Program-made: the position numbers and the translations under genes
In this document: piece after piece, positions 63,971-64,000 of the stretch
Layout: each line of letters begins with the position of its first letter
Position numbering within the stretch: position 1 is the stretch's first letter
The notes under the pieces: generated by a model
Told to the model about the DNA's origin: nothing
What the model saw: only the letters and a program-made list of their open reading frames with translations
Database searches by the model: none
Origin: Bordetella sp. BOR01
Lineage (GTDB): Bacteria; Pseudomonadota; Gammaproteobacteria; Burkholderiales; Burkholderiaceae_B
DNA: 64,000 bases
Assembly: GCF_019218885.1 (NCBI RefSeq)
Contig: NZ_JAHUWT010000002.1
Coordinates: forward strand, 868,001-932,000
Direction: 5' to 3'

Positions 63971-63992
63971 GCCGGCGCGGGCCCGCGCCGGC
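63971..63992 (+). terminator. Perfect 22-base palindrome after ftsY
   Basis: GCCGGCGCGGG and CCCGCGCCGGC form perfect 11-base arms 4 bases after the ftsY stop, followed by TATTTCC. Strong GC-rich hairpin and a weak T-containing tail: likely terminator or 3'-end stabiliser. Confidence 0.6.
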
Positions 63993-64000
63993 TATTTCCA

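Overview
The window is high-G+C DNA from a betaproteobacterium, most likely Alcaligenaceae of the Bordetella/Achromobacter type. Two things point there. The housekeeping gene order mutM / TPR protein - lolB - ispE - tRNA-Gln - prs - rplY - pth is typical of Burkholderiales. There are also five Bug-type (TctC) periplasmic receptors, a family greatly expanded in Bordetella and its relatives. No rRNA operon, insertion sequence, prophage or CRISPR array was seen.

Layout. Positions 1-3147: a hexuronate-type oxidation operon (uronate dehydrogenase, SMP-30 lactonase, TRAP receptor) with a divergent GntR regulator. 3192-6870: homogentisate degradation (hmgA, fahA) with a divergent LysR gene. 6876-11183: a RidA / D-threonine-aldolase-like / Bug receptor / HAD hydrolase operon with a divergent LysR gene. 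11406-14505: a flavin monooxygenase, its DUF2783 partner and an odd metallo-beta-lactamase-fold protein. 14649-21585: core genes (mutM, TPR protein, lolB, ispE, tRNA-Gln, prs, rplY, pth), followed by a CPBP membrane protease. 22498-27490: a Bug receptor / amidohydrolase / SDR / flavoprotein / LysR block lying between pth and ychF. 28882-35715: a cluster with three TauD-like dioxygenases, two Bug receptors, an HpcH-type aldolase and a LysR gene; its base composition looks more AT-rich than its neighbours. 35990-38828: a cytosine-deaminase-like amidohydrolase, a LysR gene and an ankyrin protein. 38825-46996: a LacI-controlled operon with a TRAP transporter, SDR, VOC protein, RuBisCO-like protein and DUF1537 sugar-acid kinase. 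47027-51048: LysR, CocE-type hydrolase and Bug receptor. 51075-55829: iron-related genes (NUDIX, siderophore-interacting reductase, PadR regulator, TonB-dependent receptor, MarR). 55913-63966: adenine deaminase, AsmA protein, MOSC-N protein, BenE transporter and the core genes fdx, coaD, rsmD and ftsY.

How it works together. Most of the window is modular catabolism: each module has its own solute receptor (TRAP or Bug), two to five enzymes and a local regulator, usually divergent, with a visible palindromic operator candidate in the shared promoter. The most interesting module is 38825-46996. A RuBisCO-like protein that keeps the carbamate/metal site but has lost one catalytic lysine overlaps a DUF1537 kinase gene, and both follow a TRAP importer. 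This combination is known from D-apionate-type branched acid sugar degradation, but here it comes with an SDR lacking the catalytic serine and a VOC protein, so substrate and order of steps are open.
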